39,187 nucleotides of DNA, from positions 1 through 39,187 of the forward strand of contig JAHISQ010000020.1 in assembly GCA_018818125.1 (NCBI GenBank), read 5' to 3'. Positions 31,881 through 39,187 of this stretch are shown piece by piece; positions within the stretch are counted from its first letter, which is position 1, and each line of letters starts with the position of its first letter. A program made the position numbers and the translations under genes. The DNA is from Candidatus Rifleibacteriota bacterium. GTDB lineage: Bacteria; Muiribacteriota; Ozemobacteria; Ozemobacterales; Ozemobacteraceae. Under the pieces are notes generated by a model. That model ran no database searches and was not told the origin of the DNA. It saw only the letters and a program-made list of their open reading frames with translations.

Positions 31881-32660
31881 TTATAAAGTTACCAGAGCAT
31901 AACACAGCGGCCCGAGAAATAAAACACTGTCGATACGATCAAGAACGCCACCATGTGCGCCGAGCAGGGCACCAGAGTCTTTGACCTCTGATTCACGTTT
32001 AAGTACAGATTCAAATAGATCGGCAATCTGGCCGATTGTGGCAATCATTATTGCCATTATTATCAGACGAGGCTGAGAAAGTGTAAGCAGTTGAAAGTTT
32101 CCGGCCACAATTATAAAGACAGCACTGCTTAGAGCGCCGCCAACGGCACCAGAGATAGTTTTGTTCGGACTGATGGCTGGTGCCAGTTTCGGGCCACGAA
32201 GACTCCTGCCAAAGGCATATGCACCCATATCAAGGGCCCAGACTGAAGCCAGAATTATAAAAAGAGTCAGGCCGCTGTCTGCACGTGCCAGCATCAGATA
32301 AAAAGCAAGGCAGAACGGCAGGTAGGCCAGACTGAACAGGCCGCGCATGAAGCGCAGGCAGTTATTGCCGCCTAAACCGCGCAGAACAGTAAAAGCCATC
32401 AAAATAATCAAAGAAAGGGCAAAGCCCAGCAGTAAGCCCTGGGAAGCATAAAAATGGGCGGCTGACAGCATTATCAGAGTGCCCAGCCATTCAATCAGCG
32501 GCTTTTCAGACTTTTCGCGGCTCAACATCTGGTTAAGCTCAAATTGTCCCAGGATGCAGATAATTGCCAGAAAAACCATTCTGACTTCATCGCCTGCGGC
32601 GACCAGCAGGCCATACACCGCCGGTATGCCAAACAGAATTACCGGTATTCTAGCTAACAT
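31881..32660 (-). CDS. cdsA: Phosphatidate cytidylyltransferase
   Basis: A 259-residue membrane protein with about seven helices and the C-terminal family signature 'SPNKTISGAVGGALSS...' followed by 'KRESEVKDSGALLGAHGGVL' and 'DRIDS' (the S-x(8)-K-R..K.D...LGHGG..DR.D pattern, here with Ala before His). It makes CDP-diacylglycerol from phosphatidic acid and CTP, the branch point of phospholipid synthesis. AGGAAAG lies just before the ATG. Its place between uppS and rseP matches the conserved gene order. Confidence 0.92.
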   Translation of the reverse strand: MLARIPVILFGIPAVYGLLVAAGDEVRMVFLAIICILGQFELNQMLSREKSEKPLIEWLGTLIMLSAAHFYASQGLLLGFALSLIILMAFTVLRGLGGNNCLRFMRGLFSLAYLPFCLAFYLMLARADSGLTLFIILASVWALDMGAYAFGRSLRGPKLAPAISPNKTISGAVGGALSSAVFIIVAGNFQLLTLSQPRLIIMAIMIATIGQIADLFESVLKRESEVKDSGALLGAHGGVLDRIDSVLFLGPLCYALVTL

Positions 32661-32726
32661 ATCTTTCCTTTCCCGACGAGCGCCAGGGATACACGGTTCT
32701 TATGACCAAGTCTATAAAAAGCCATC

Positions 32727-33479
32727 TTAGAGTTGTTCACTGGTTTTTCCGAAGCGTCTTTCACGATTCTGGTAGGCCAGTATTGCTTTGAGCAGTTCTG
32801 CGTTATCGAAATCTGGCCACAGCACCGGTGTGAAATATAGCTCTGCATAAGCGCCGCGCCAGAGATGGAAGTTACTGGTGCGCATTTCACCACTGGTTCT
32901 GACCATCAGGTCTACATCTGGCAGTTCCGGCCAGTAGAGATGCTGACTGACCAGCTGTTCGCTGATTTCTCCGGGTTTATAGCCTTCGGTAATGATTCGT
33001 TTAATCGCATCAACAATTTCGGCGCGGCCCCCGTAATTGATACACAGGTTGAGCGAAAGGCCCGGGTTATTTTTCATCAGTTCAGTCGAAATATTCGCCT
33101 GTCTGATTATTTCTGGTGCAAGCTCTTCCATGCGGCCAAGCAGTCTGAATTGTACGCCCTCTGCATGCAGATCGTTACGTTCTCTGATTATATATGCCCG
33201 GATCAGTCGCATCAGAGCAGATACTTCAAAGCTGGGGCGCGCCCAGTTCTCGACCGAGAATGCATATAAGCTTATATGCCGAACCCCAAGATCATTGGCA
33301 AATCGAACCACGGTTTTGACGCGGCGTGCACCTTCCTGGTGACCATGAATGCGGGTTTTGCCACGGGCTTTTGCCCAGCGCCCATTACCGTCCATGATTA
33401 TGCCAATATGTGCAGGTATATTGTCTTTGTCGATCTGCTCAAGAAGCTCGGTCTTCAGCTGTTCTCTATCGCCACTCAT
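32727..33479 (-). CDS. uppS: Isoprenyl (undecaprenyl diphosphate) synthase
   Basis: A 250-residue cis-prenyltransferase. 'HIGIIMDGNGRWAKARG' (about 22-38) holds the catalytic Asp and diphosphate-binding Asn-Gly-Arg. 'HGHQEGARR' and 'LYAFSVENWARPSFEV' follow, with 'LMVRTSGEMRTSNFHLWRGAYAE' near the C-terminus. It condenses isopentenyl units to undecaprenyl diphosphate, the lipid carrier for peptidoglycan and other envelope glycans. It lies in the rpsB operon between a ferredoxin gene (36 bases upstream) and cdsA. Confidence 0.95.
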   Translation of the reverse strand: MSGDREQLKTELLEQIDKDNIPAHIGIIMDGNGRWAKARGKTRIHGHQEGARRVKTVVRFANDLGVRHISLYAFSVENWARPSFEVSALMRLIRAYIIRERNDLHAEGVQFRLLGRMEELAPEIIRQANISTELMKNNPGLSLNLCINYGGRAEIVDAIKRIITEGYKPGEISEQLVSQHLYWPELPDVDLMVRTSGEMRTSNFHLWRGAYAELYFTPVLWPDFDNAELLKAILAYQNRERRFGKTSEQL

Positions 33480-33514
33480 ACCTTGTACCTGAGCTGGGTT
33501 GGCTTGTTCAATTC

Positions 33515-33685
33515 TTATTCCTGATCACCTGGGATTATTGCATCCACAGGACAGACCTCGGCGCATTTGCCGCAGTCATTACATTTTGCCGTGATTACGT
33601 AGGGAAAACCTATTTTTATGGCTTTTACCGGGCATATTGGCTGACAGGTTCCACATGATACGCATTCTTCAGTGATTTTGTACAT
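33515..33685 (-). CDS. 56-residue 2[4Fe-4S] ferredoxin
   Basis: Reverse-strand ATG 33685 to TAA 33515 encodes 56 residues. Two cluster motifs are complete: 'CVSCGTCQPICP' (C-x2-C-x2-C-x3-CP) and 'CNDCGKCAEVCP'. This is a classic bacterial-type ferredoxin carrying two [4Fe-4S] clusters as a small cytoplasmic electron carrier. The start lies three bases after the frr stop, with GGAAAG upstream inside the frr end, so translation is coupled. It sits where many bacteria have dxr between frr and uppS. Its redox partner is not in the window. Confidence 0.9.
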   Translation of the reverse strand: MYKITEECVSCGTCQPICPVKAIKIGFPYVITAKCNDCGKCAEVCPVDAIIPGDQE

Positions 33686-33688
33686 GTC

Positions 33689-34249
33689 TTACTTTCCGAG
33701 AATCTCGTTCTCTTTGGCAGTGAATACTTTGCCAATCAGATCTATATGTTCGTCAGTCAGCTTCTGAATGCGGTCAAGGCTCTTTTTGCACTCGTCTTCG
33801 GTGATGTCACTCTTTTTTTCCATGGCTTTAAGCACGTCGTTGGCATCTCGTCTGACATTACGCAGAGCTACTTTGAAATCTTCAGCTTTTTTCTTGGCAT
33901 TTTTAACCAGGTCATTGCGGCGCTCTTCGGTCAGCGGTGGAATCGGCAGTCGAATCAGATTGCCGTCGTTTTGCGGGTTAAGCCCTAGGTCTGATTTCTG
34001 AATAGCCTTTTCGATGTCGCCTAGAACAGTTTTGTCCCAAGGCTGAATGACCAGGGATTTAGGATCGGGAGCTGAGACTGATGCAACATGCTGCAGTGGG
34101 ACTTCCTGGCCGTATTGAGAAACTGTAATGCGGCTGAGCAAAGCAGGTGTTGCTCTAGATGTGCGCATTGTTGAGTATTCTTTTTTAAGAACTTCTAATG
34201 ACTGAGTCATTTTGGTTTTAGCTTCGTTTATGATTGTTTCCAGAGACAT
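33689..34249 (-). CDS. frr: Ribosome recycling factor
   Basis: A 186-residue protein. I chose ATG 34249 (MSLETIINEAKTKM) because AGGAGGAATTT lies directly upstream and it gives the usual length of about 185; the longer frame to 34309 adds a basic stretch inside the end of pyrH. Family hallmarks include 'YSTMRTSRATPALLSRI', 'YGQEVPLQHVASVS', 'PLTEERRNDLVKNAKKKAED' and 'VRRDAND'. It releases ribosomes from mRNA after termination, with EF-G. It follows pyrH by 17 bases. Confidence 0.95.
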   Translation of the reverse strand: MSLETIINEAKTKMTQSLEVLKKEYSTMRTSRATPALLSRITVSQYGQEVPLQHVASVSAPDPKSLVIQPWDKTVLGDIEKAIQKSDLGLNPQNDGNLIRLPIPPLTEERRNDLVKNAKKKAEDFKVALRNVRRDANDVLKAMEKKSDITEDECKKSLDRIQKLTDEHIDLIGKVFTAKENEILGK

Positions 34250-34266
34250 AAATTCCTCCTGATGTT

Positions 34267-35004
34267 TTAGCTTTCGATAACGTCGGTGCCGATAATGGCA
34301 CCGGAGCACGCTTTTAAGAGGTTCCCGGACTCGGAAAGAGAGAGAACCTTTAATGGCATGCGATTATCGCGACATAAGGTAATGGCTACCAGATCCATTA
34401 CACCGAGGTTTCTACTTAAGACTTCTTCATAAGTTATTTTCATAAATTTCGTGGCAGCAGGGTTCTTAACCGGGTCAGAATCATAGACGCCGTCAACCTT
34501 GGTGCCCTTTATCAACACATCGCAGCCGGTTTCGATTGCTCGCAAAGCGGCCGCTGAATCTGTGGTGAAGTATGGATTGCCGGTTCCGCCAGAGTAGAGG
34601 CAAACGATGCCGGCGTTAAGATTTGTGACCACATCATCTATATCGTAAGCTGCTACCAGCGGGTGCAATGGGACAGCTGAATAAACTTTTGCTTTTAAAC
34701 CCGCTGCTTCGAGATGTTCAGCGAAGCAGATGGCATTCATTACCGTGGCAAGCATGCCGATGGCGTCGGCACGGTGTCTTTTAAGAGCGGGCAGAGTCGT
34801 TCTGGCGCCACGGAAAAAATTACCGCCGCCCAGGACTATGCCGGGAGTAATGCCAGCCTTGGTGAGCATTCTGATTTCTATGGCGAACTTGTCGAGGACT
34901 GCGCGGTCAAAGCCAAACCCATCAGGCCCACCCAGCATTTCACCGCTGAGTTTAAGCAGTGGCCGCTTAAATCGAATCGCAGTTCCGTCGTTAGCGGATG
35001 TCAT
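34267..35004 (-). CDS. pyrH: UMP kinase
   Basis: A 245-residue amino-acid-kinase-fold enzyme. 'RPLLKLSGEMLGG' (about 13-25), 'GITPGIVLGGGNFFRG' (about 50-65), 'DAIGMLATVMNAI' and 'GGTGNPYFTTDSAAALRA' match bacterial UMP kinases, which phosphorylate UMP with ATP for pyrimidine nucleotide synthesis. Length is normal. It follows tsf after a 108-base gap that contains a perfect 11-bp hairpin, and precedes frr. Confidence 0.95.
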   Translation of the reverse strand: MTSANDGTAIRFKRPLLKLSGEMLGGPDGFGFDRAVLDKFAIEIRMLTKAGITPGIVLGGGNFFRGARTTLPALKRHRADAIGMLATVMNAICFAEHLEAAGLKAKVYSAVPLHPLVAAYDIDDVVTNLNAGIVCLYSGGTGNPYFTTDSAAALRAIETGCDVLIKGTKVDGVYDSDPVKNPAATKFMKITYEEVLSRNLGVMDLVAITLCRDNRMPLKVLSLSESGNLLKACSGAIIGTDVIES

Positions 35005-35036
35005 GTTCTGGTTCCTTTTTCAACTGTGGAACAGAG

Positions 35037-35069
35037 GTAGAGACGCCCGAACCGATCAGGCGTCTCTAC
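35037..35069 (-). promoter_or_regulatory. Intercistronic hairpin between tsf and pyrH
   Basis: GTAGAGACGCC (35037-35047) pairs perfectly with GGCGTCTCTAC (35059-35069), an 11-bp stem with an 11-base loop in the tsf-pyrH gap. No T tract follows on the minus strand, so it is more likely an mRNA processing/stability element or weak attenuator than a full terminator. It could set different levels of the ribosomal and downstream genes. Confidence 0.5.
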
Positions 35070-35112
35070 GAGGTTACCTTAACTTTCTGGAAATCAGTTT
35101 CAACAAGAACTC

Positions 35113-36210
35113 TTACCCGGCCGCTTCTGAAGCGTTTTCTTCCGGGGTGGCGTCGCCAGCTGCGACTTCACCACGGGCCCATCTGCGATAGGCGATCAGC
35201 TCTATTTTGGCGCCGATTGCTTTGGATACTTCATTGGTAAGATCAGAGATCGTTTTTTTGTCATCTTTAACATAGGCCTGATTAAGGAGACAGCTTTCCA
35301 TGAAATATTTGTTCAATCTGCCTTCTGCAATTGAGTGAATCATTTTATCGTTCATGGTAGCGGCAGCCTCAGCAGAAGCTGTTTTAATGATTTCTCGTGC
35401 TTTGTCTACAGTTTCCTGGGTAATCCAGCCTTTTTCCATGTTAGATTTCATGTGGTCTTCGCTGTCAACATGAGCGGGATTGATTTCTTCTTTTACAAGA
35501 GCTTTGTTAACGGCTTTTCCAATCAGTTCAGCTTTTGTTTTTTCGATGGCAATATTAAGTTCTCTGGCTTTTACTTCCTGGGGGATGTTATCGGAAGACA
35601 AAGCAATTGGATTCATGGCAGCAACCTGAAGGGCTACTTCATGGGCGTAACTATCCAATTCCGGGTTTTTCGCGGCGGCTTCGGTTTCGGCTTTGACCTG
35701 AATGAGAACGCCGATGCTGCCTTCGCCGTGGACGTAGGTATCAAAGATACCATTCTGGCCGGCGGGCAAAGTGAGGTGTTCAGCGCGGCTTACCGAGATG
35801 TTTTCGCCTGTGGTGGCGATTTTTGACTTAATGAATTCTTCGAATGGGTGGCCGTCGACAGTCAGCTTGTTGAGGTCTTCTGCAGTTTTAACAGATGGGG
35901 TTTTGAGAACCAGATCTGCGATCTTGTTGGCAAAAGCCGCGAAGTCTTCGTTTCTGGCGACAAAGTCAGTCTCACAGTTGACTTCGACAATGGCAGCGGT
36001 GCGCTTGTCGGCGGTGGCCAAAGAAATTACCAGACCCTGTGATGTTGCGCGACCAGAGCGTTTGTCGGCCGACGCCAGACCTTTTTTGCGGAGAAAATCT
36101 ATAGCTACTTCGAGGTCGCCGTTACATTCGGCAAGCGCTTCTTTGCATTTCATCATGCCGGCGCCAGTTTTGTCACGAAGTTCTTTAACGAGTTGAGCAG
36201 TAATCTGCAT
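35113..36210 (-). CDS. tsf: Translation elongation factor Ts
   Basis: A 365-residue protein, longer than the 283 residues of E. coli. The N-terminus has the EF-Tu-binding UBA-like region ('LVKELRDKTGAGMMKCKEAL', 'DLEVAIDFLRKKG'), and 'VNCETDFVARNEDF' is the conserved core motif that contacts EF-Tu. Later segments ('HEVALQVAAMNP', 'CLLNQAYVKDDKKTISD') follow the family. The additional length is mostly a helical region around residues 210-300 and a short acidic/Ala-rich tail. It recharges EF-Tu with GTP. It lies 28 bases after rpsB. Confidence 0.95.
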   Translation of the reverse strand: MQITAQLVKELRDKTGAGMMKCKEALAECNGDLEVAIDFLRKKGLASADKRSGRATSQGLVISLATADKRTAAIVEVNCETDFVARNEDFAAFANKIADLVLKTPSVKTAEDLNKLTVDGHPFEEFIKSKIATTGENISVSRAEHLTLPAGQNGIFDTYVHGEGSIGVLIQVKAETEAAAKNPELDSYAHEVALQVAAMNPIALSSDNIPQEVKARELNIAIEKTKAELIGKAVNKALVKEEINPAHVDSEDHMKSNMEKGWITQETVDKAREIIKTASAEAAATMNDKMIHSIAEGRLNKYFMESCLLNQAYVKDDKKTISDLTNEVSKAIGAKIELIAYRRWARGEVAAGDATPEENASEAAG

Positions 36211-36238
36211 AGCTTTTACCTTTCGATTTGATTTGTAA

Positions 36239-37051
36239 TCAGTCGATTACAAGTTTGTCATCAGCGTTATCGGCGCCTTCTACAGTGCTGACAGCAGCGG
36301 CTACATTGATTTCGCCTCCGGCCATTTCAGCTACAACTTCTGCTGTTTCGCTGGCGACGTCTAATGATTTGCCTTCAAGCGCTTCGAGAACTGAATCAGC
36401 GATGAGGCTGGTAACCAGTTTGACGGCCCTGATAGCGTCGTCGTTGCCTGGTATTACAAAGTCGATATTGTCAGGATCACAGTTCGTGTCTACCACTGAA
36501 ACTATCGGGATACCCAATTTTTTTGCTTCAGCGACTGCGATTGCTTCTTTATGAGGATCAATAATGAACAGTGCGCCGGGCATGCCCTTCATATCTTTGA
36601 TGCCGCCGAGAGCGCGATCAAGTTTTTCGCGTTCTTTTTTCATCTTGGAGGCTTCTTTTTTTGGATATGATTCGATTTTGCCGCTGTCGATCAGATCATT
36701 AAGTTCTTTAAGTCTGTTGATGCGCTTTTCGATGGTCACATAGTTGGTCAGCATGCCGCCGAGCCAACGATAATTGACAAAATACATTCCGCAGCGTTCT
36801 GCTTCCTGTTTGATGATGTCTTGTGCCTGGCGCTTGGTGCTGACGAACAGCAGGGGCTTACCTTCACGTGCTACGCTCTTGATGAAGTCGCATGCTTCGT
36901 CAAGCAGTTTGGTAGTTTTCTGAAGATCGATAATGTAAATGCCGTTGCGGGCGGTGAAGATGTACTTAGCCATCTTGGGATTCCATCTTCGGGTCTGATG
37001 ACCAAAATGCACGCCGGCTTCGAGCAAGCTTTTCATTGATACCATGGACAT
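36239..37051 (-). CDS. rpsB: 30S ribosomal protein S2
   Basis: A 270-residue protein with the S2 hallmarks '[19 protein letters not shown]' (about 9-27), '[16 protein letters not shown]', '[15 protein letters not shown]' and '[20 protein letters not shown]'. The tail of about 40 residues is acidic and Ala/Val-rich. Three ATGs (37051, 37045, 37036) are close; 37051 is favoured by GGAGG ten bases upstream. It is the first gene of the conserved operon and is preceded by a good promoter. Confidence 0.95.
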   Translation of the reverse strand: MSMVSMKSLLEAGVHFGHQTRRWNPKMAKYIFTARNGIYIIDLQKTTKLLDEACDFIKSVAREGKPLLFVSTKRQAQDIIKQEAERCGMYFVNYRWLGGMLTNYVTIEKRINRLKELNDLIDSGKIESYPKKEASKMKKEREKLDRALGGIKDMKGMPGALFIIDPHKEAIAVAEAKKLGIPIVSVVDTNCDPDNIDFVIPGNDDAIRAVKLVTSLIADSVLEALEGKSLDVASETAEVVAEMAGGEINVAAAVSTVEGADNADDKLVID

Positions 37052-37099
37052 TGAAACTGTACCTCCGGGAATTTTCCAAAAAGTTAAATTGGTTGAGAT

Positions 37100-37128
37100 A
37101 TGTTAGCTTATATGTATGGATAGGTCAA
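37100..37128 (-). promoter_or_regulatory. Promoter of the rpsB operon
   Basis: On the minus strand TTGACC (37128-37123) and TAACAT (37105-37100) are 17 bases apart, a good sigma-70-type promoter about 50 bases before the rpsB start. The leader is short and shows no obvious ribosomal-protein regulatory structure. Confidence 0.6.
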
Positions 37129-37471
37129 GTTATTTGCAGGCAATAAACTCATTGTTAATCGCACTTATACGACATTTGTGACGCGTCAGGCAGGTTTGGA
37201 GGGAAGTTGGTCGCCACCGCCTACACCAGACACTGTTTGATAAAGGTTTAAGGATTTTGTCGGAGTCAGTTCAAACCAGCCTGTACAGCAGCTTCTCTTA
37301 CGTATTGCAATAACTTGTAAAACATTGTAACATATTGAGTATGATATGGTTGAGATAAGTTTTAGTAAATAATTCTGTTTTGGCGAACTGACATATTGAA
37401 TTGGTTATCCCGAAAAAAGTGCGCCTGATTCAATCTGATCTGGATTCGCGAGATTAACTGGAGATGCAGAT
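37129..37471. other. Gene-free divergent intergenic region
   Basis: About 340 bases between the rpsB promoter and the HTH-PIN-like gene. I see no tRNA or gene. An AT-rich segment (37311-37350, with TTGTAA twice and TATGAT) may hold a promoter for the plus-strand gene, but spacing is imperfect. Confidence 0.4.
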
Positions 37472-38173
37472 TTGGCTGACCGATATATAACATTGAGCGA
37501 GGCTGCCGGTTTATTACGGGTGTCACGTCATACTGTGCAGGCATGGATTTCGCCGAGCTCTCCAAATCATCGGCCTGAATTTGCAATTCTGGCGCGTCAT
37601 GCCGGTCGTAAAACAGTTTTTATTGAGTCTGAAGTGACTGCGTGGCTGAATCAAAGGCGTGGCGCTGTATATTCAGATAATCCGGCCGAGCGCACAACTT
37701 ATTGGCGGGAAAGGTTTGTTGCAGGGCGAGGTTTACTGAAGGGTGTTATTAAACCACCAGAACGCGTGACTTCGGGTCGGCCTGCCGGCTTTGCGGGAAG
37801 CTTGCTGGCTTTTGATGTCGAGCCACTGTTAACCTGGCTTGCTGATGGCGATGGCGCCGCCGGGTTGCTTGCTATGGTGTCCCGTGCAGATGGGCTGGTT
37901 TTGTCTGTTCCTCTGGGATTATGGATGCTGAGGCGAGCTTTGCGCATACATGGACGTTACGCTGCTGTTCATGATTTCGTGCTGGCGCAGAATATTTTCG
38001 AACTCGCACCCATGAACGAAGGAGCTCTGAGGCGTGCAATTGAGCTTCCGGCAGCAATAGGTGACATTTCGTTGCAGGGTTATTGCTGTTGTCTTGAGGC
38101 TGGCGCTTCAACTTTTGTTACTGGTAATAAAGTTCTGTTGAAAACTCCTGGTCTGCCAGTTTCTGGTTTCTAG
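37472..38173 (+). CDS. HTH (excisionase-type) protein fused to a degenerate PIN-like domain
   Basis: A 233-residue protein. Residues 4-62 form a MerR/excisionase-type helix-turn-helix ('YITLSEAAGLLRVSRHTVQA', then a wing with 'KTVFIESEVTAWL'). Residues about 110-225 follow the PIN-nuclease strand/helix order: 'LLAFDVEPLLTWLA', 'GLVLSVPLGLWMLRRAL', 'ISLQGYCCCLEAGASTFVTG' then 'NKVLL'. Only the first acidic residue (Asp115) is kept. The expected Glu and the second Asp (Gly203) are gone, and the last is Asn219. I infer a DNA-binding protein with an inactive PIN fold. The start is TTG with GGAG 8 bases upstream; no in-frame ATG is near. The PIN call is moderate. Confidence 0.7.
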   Translation: MADRYITLSEAAGLLRVSRHTVQAWISPSSPNHRPEFAILARHAGRKTVFIESEVTAWLNQRRGAVYSDNPAERTTYWRERFVAGRGLLKGVIKPPERVTSGRPAGFAGSLLAFDVEPLLTWLADGDGAAGLLAMVSRADGLVLSVPLGLWMLRRALRIHGRYAAVHDFVLAQNIFELAPMNEGALRRAIELPAAIGDISLQGYCCCLEAGASTFVTGNKVLLKTPGLPVSGF

Positions 38174-38387
38174 GGCCAACATTTTCCGCATAGCTCAAAG
38201 AACGTGAGTCATGCCGTCCGCCGCATGATTGATGTTGATAGTGCAATGAACTCCATGGTGTGGCGGGTTGGCCTGTATAGAATGTGAAGTCTTGAGGCTA
38301 ATTTGCTGCAAGGATTAGATGGATATTGCCCAGCAATCTGGTTTTTCTTGTTTTTGTAGATTTTTGTTAGGCTTGTGGCGTTTTTAT
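38174..38387. other. Gene-free stretch
   Basis: Only very short frames lie here. I see no tRNA, strong terminator or repeat before the promoter at 38388. Confidence 0.4.
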
Positions 38388-38396
38388 TGGTATAAT
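38388..38396 (+). promoter_or_regulatory. Extended -10 promoter for the HEAT-type gene
   Basis: TGG-TATAAT is a perfect extended -10 element about 97 bases before the ATG at 38493. No good -35 is present at normal spacing, which extended -10 promoters tolerate. Confidence 0.5.
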
Positions 38397-38492
38397 TCAA
38401 GCTGGCGTAATTAACTCTCTAATCCCACTGACCACTATGGGATAGGCCAGAGGCCATATAGCCAGCTAACATAACAAGGGAACAGTCACAAT

Positions 38493-39187
38493 ATGATAGA
38501 GGAAATCCTCTTAAGTCTACAGGATAAGCTGAGAAGTCGCGATTTTCTTGATAACGAGCAGGCTTTAGATAAGCTTTCTTCGCTACTGCAATCGCAGAAC
38601 TCTGAGAAACAGAAGAAAGTTATTTCGACAACACTGCCTATTGCCCTGGCCAGCAAATTTGAAAGTATTCAGAAAAAAGCTGTTCAGATTGTTATCAACT
38701 ATCCTACGATCTTAAAAGATGTTTTGCCTGCTCTTCGCCTGTCTTCAGATATGACCGTCAGGTTCTGGGCTTATTTCATTCTCATAGAACTTGGTTTTGT
38801 CAGTCAGGATGAACTTCTCGATCTTCTTAACAGCCGTGAAAACGATGAGATTAGAAAAATCGTCGTGGAGGCGCTGAGCAAGAATCCAGACAAAAAGGTC
38901 ATAGTGGCATTTCTTGGTAAGATTTCCGACCCAAGCTGGATTGTTCGCAAACAGGCCAAACGTGCTCTGATCGAACAGGGTGACTCGATTTATCAGATTA
39001 TTCAGGAATATTTTCAGAGCTGCTCGAGCCAGCAAAAATATGAATGTATCAAAATCATACCACTGATCCTCAGGGAAAAAGCGTTCATGCTGTTTCAGCG
39101 CATGCTGGAAGCTGACCGCACCGGCGTGTACAAACCTTACATTTGTGCCGGTCTGGGCGAAATTAAAAATGAAAACTCGATGAAGAC
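38493..39187 (+). CDS. HEAT-repeat-like protein, 3' end outside window
   Basis: The frame opens at ATG 38493 (AAGGG about 12 bases upstream) and stays open to the window edge, giving at least 231 residues. Repeated helix pairs such as 'VRFWAYFILIELGFVSQDEL', 'IRKIVVEALSKNPDKKVIVA' and 'IVRKQAKRALIEQGDSIYQI' show the HEAT pattern (Arg/Asp-Val-Arg followed by Ala-Leu and Gly). No signal peptide is seen, so it is probably a cytoplasmic scaffold. It is the second HEAT protein in the window. Domains further on are unknown. Confidence 0.75.
   Translation, partial: MIEEILLSLQDKLRSRDFLDNEQALDKLSSLLQSQNSEKQKKVISTTLPIALASKFESIQKKAVQIVINYPTILKDVLPALRLSSDMTVRFWAYFILIELGFVSQDELLDLLNSRENDEIRKIVVEALSKNPDKKVIVAFLGKISDPSWIVRKQAKRALIEQGDSIYQIIQEYFQSCSSQQKYECIKIIPLILREKAFMLFQRMLEADRTGVYKPYICAGLGEIKNENSMK

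Noticed and set aside
34250..34309. 20-residue N-terminal extension of frr
   Set aside because: A strong AGGAGG sits directly before ATG 34249 and the shorter product has the normal family length.

Overview
The window looks like chromosomal DNA of a diderm (Gram-negative-type) bacterium of moderate GC. The evidence is a site-2 protease gene (rseP), a LysM protein with a probable outer-membrane barrel, many secreted or lipid-envelope proteins, and prepilin-like genes. Long HEAT, TPR-like and ankyrin proteins and several unplaceable secreted proteins suggest an under-sampled lineage. Candidate phylum Riflebacteria is my guess from general character only; no 16S or diagnostic marker is present. 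The standard code with TGA as stop fits throughout, and several genes appear to use TTG starts.

Layout. (1) 16-1878, a helical-repeat protein. (2) 1903-9194, minus strand: a tightly packed operon of a CHAP-like cysteine hydrolase, a giant HEAT protein, an SH3b protein, a 723-aa GspK-like pilin and two further prepilins (I/V-like and J/W-like). It is probably a minor-pilin tip complex with accessory envelope proteins. (3) 9306-12536, plus strand: a secreted protein of unknown function, a gene-poor stretch with a broken Sel1-repeat gene, a 58-aa ORF, and a histone-deacetylase-fold protein that has lost key catalytic residues. (4) 12573-14729, a LysM-LysM-barrel protein, convergent with (5) 14798-17509, a soluble PAS-rich hybrid histidine kinase. 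A strong shared hairpin separates them. (6) 17981-21714, a sulfur operon: an exported persulfide-dioxygenase-like metallo-beta-lactamase protein with three rhodanese domains, then a YeeE/YedE sulfur permease split in two, the second half carrying its own rhodanese domain. (7) 21895-22986, a secreted XendoU/EndoU-family endoribonuclease homologue. (8) 23050-24851, minus: FecCD permease plus ATPase of a metal-chelate importer. (9) 25072-30285: small membrane protein, MazG-like pyrophosphohydrolase, ankyrin protein, a TonB-like-architecture membrane protein, thiamine pyrophosphokinase and a LEA-type-2-like protein. (10) 30647-37051, minus: the conserved rpsB-tsf-pyrH-frr-uppS-cdsA-rseP operon, with a 56-aa ferredoxin gene between frr and uppS and no dxr. 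(11) 37472-38173, an HTH-PIN-like fusion. (12) 38493 to the window end, the start of another HEAT-type protein.

The most interesting items are the catalytically degenerate HDAC-like protein with its coupled small ORF, the bacterial secreted EndoU homologue, the exported triple-rhodanese persulfide system, and the CHAP/HEAT pair separated by one in-frame TGA. I saw no tRNA, rRNA, CRISPR array, insertion sequence or phage genes.
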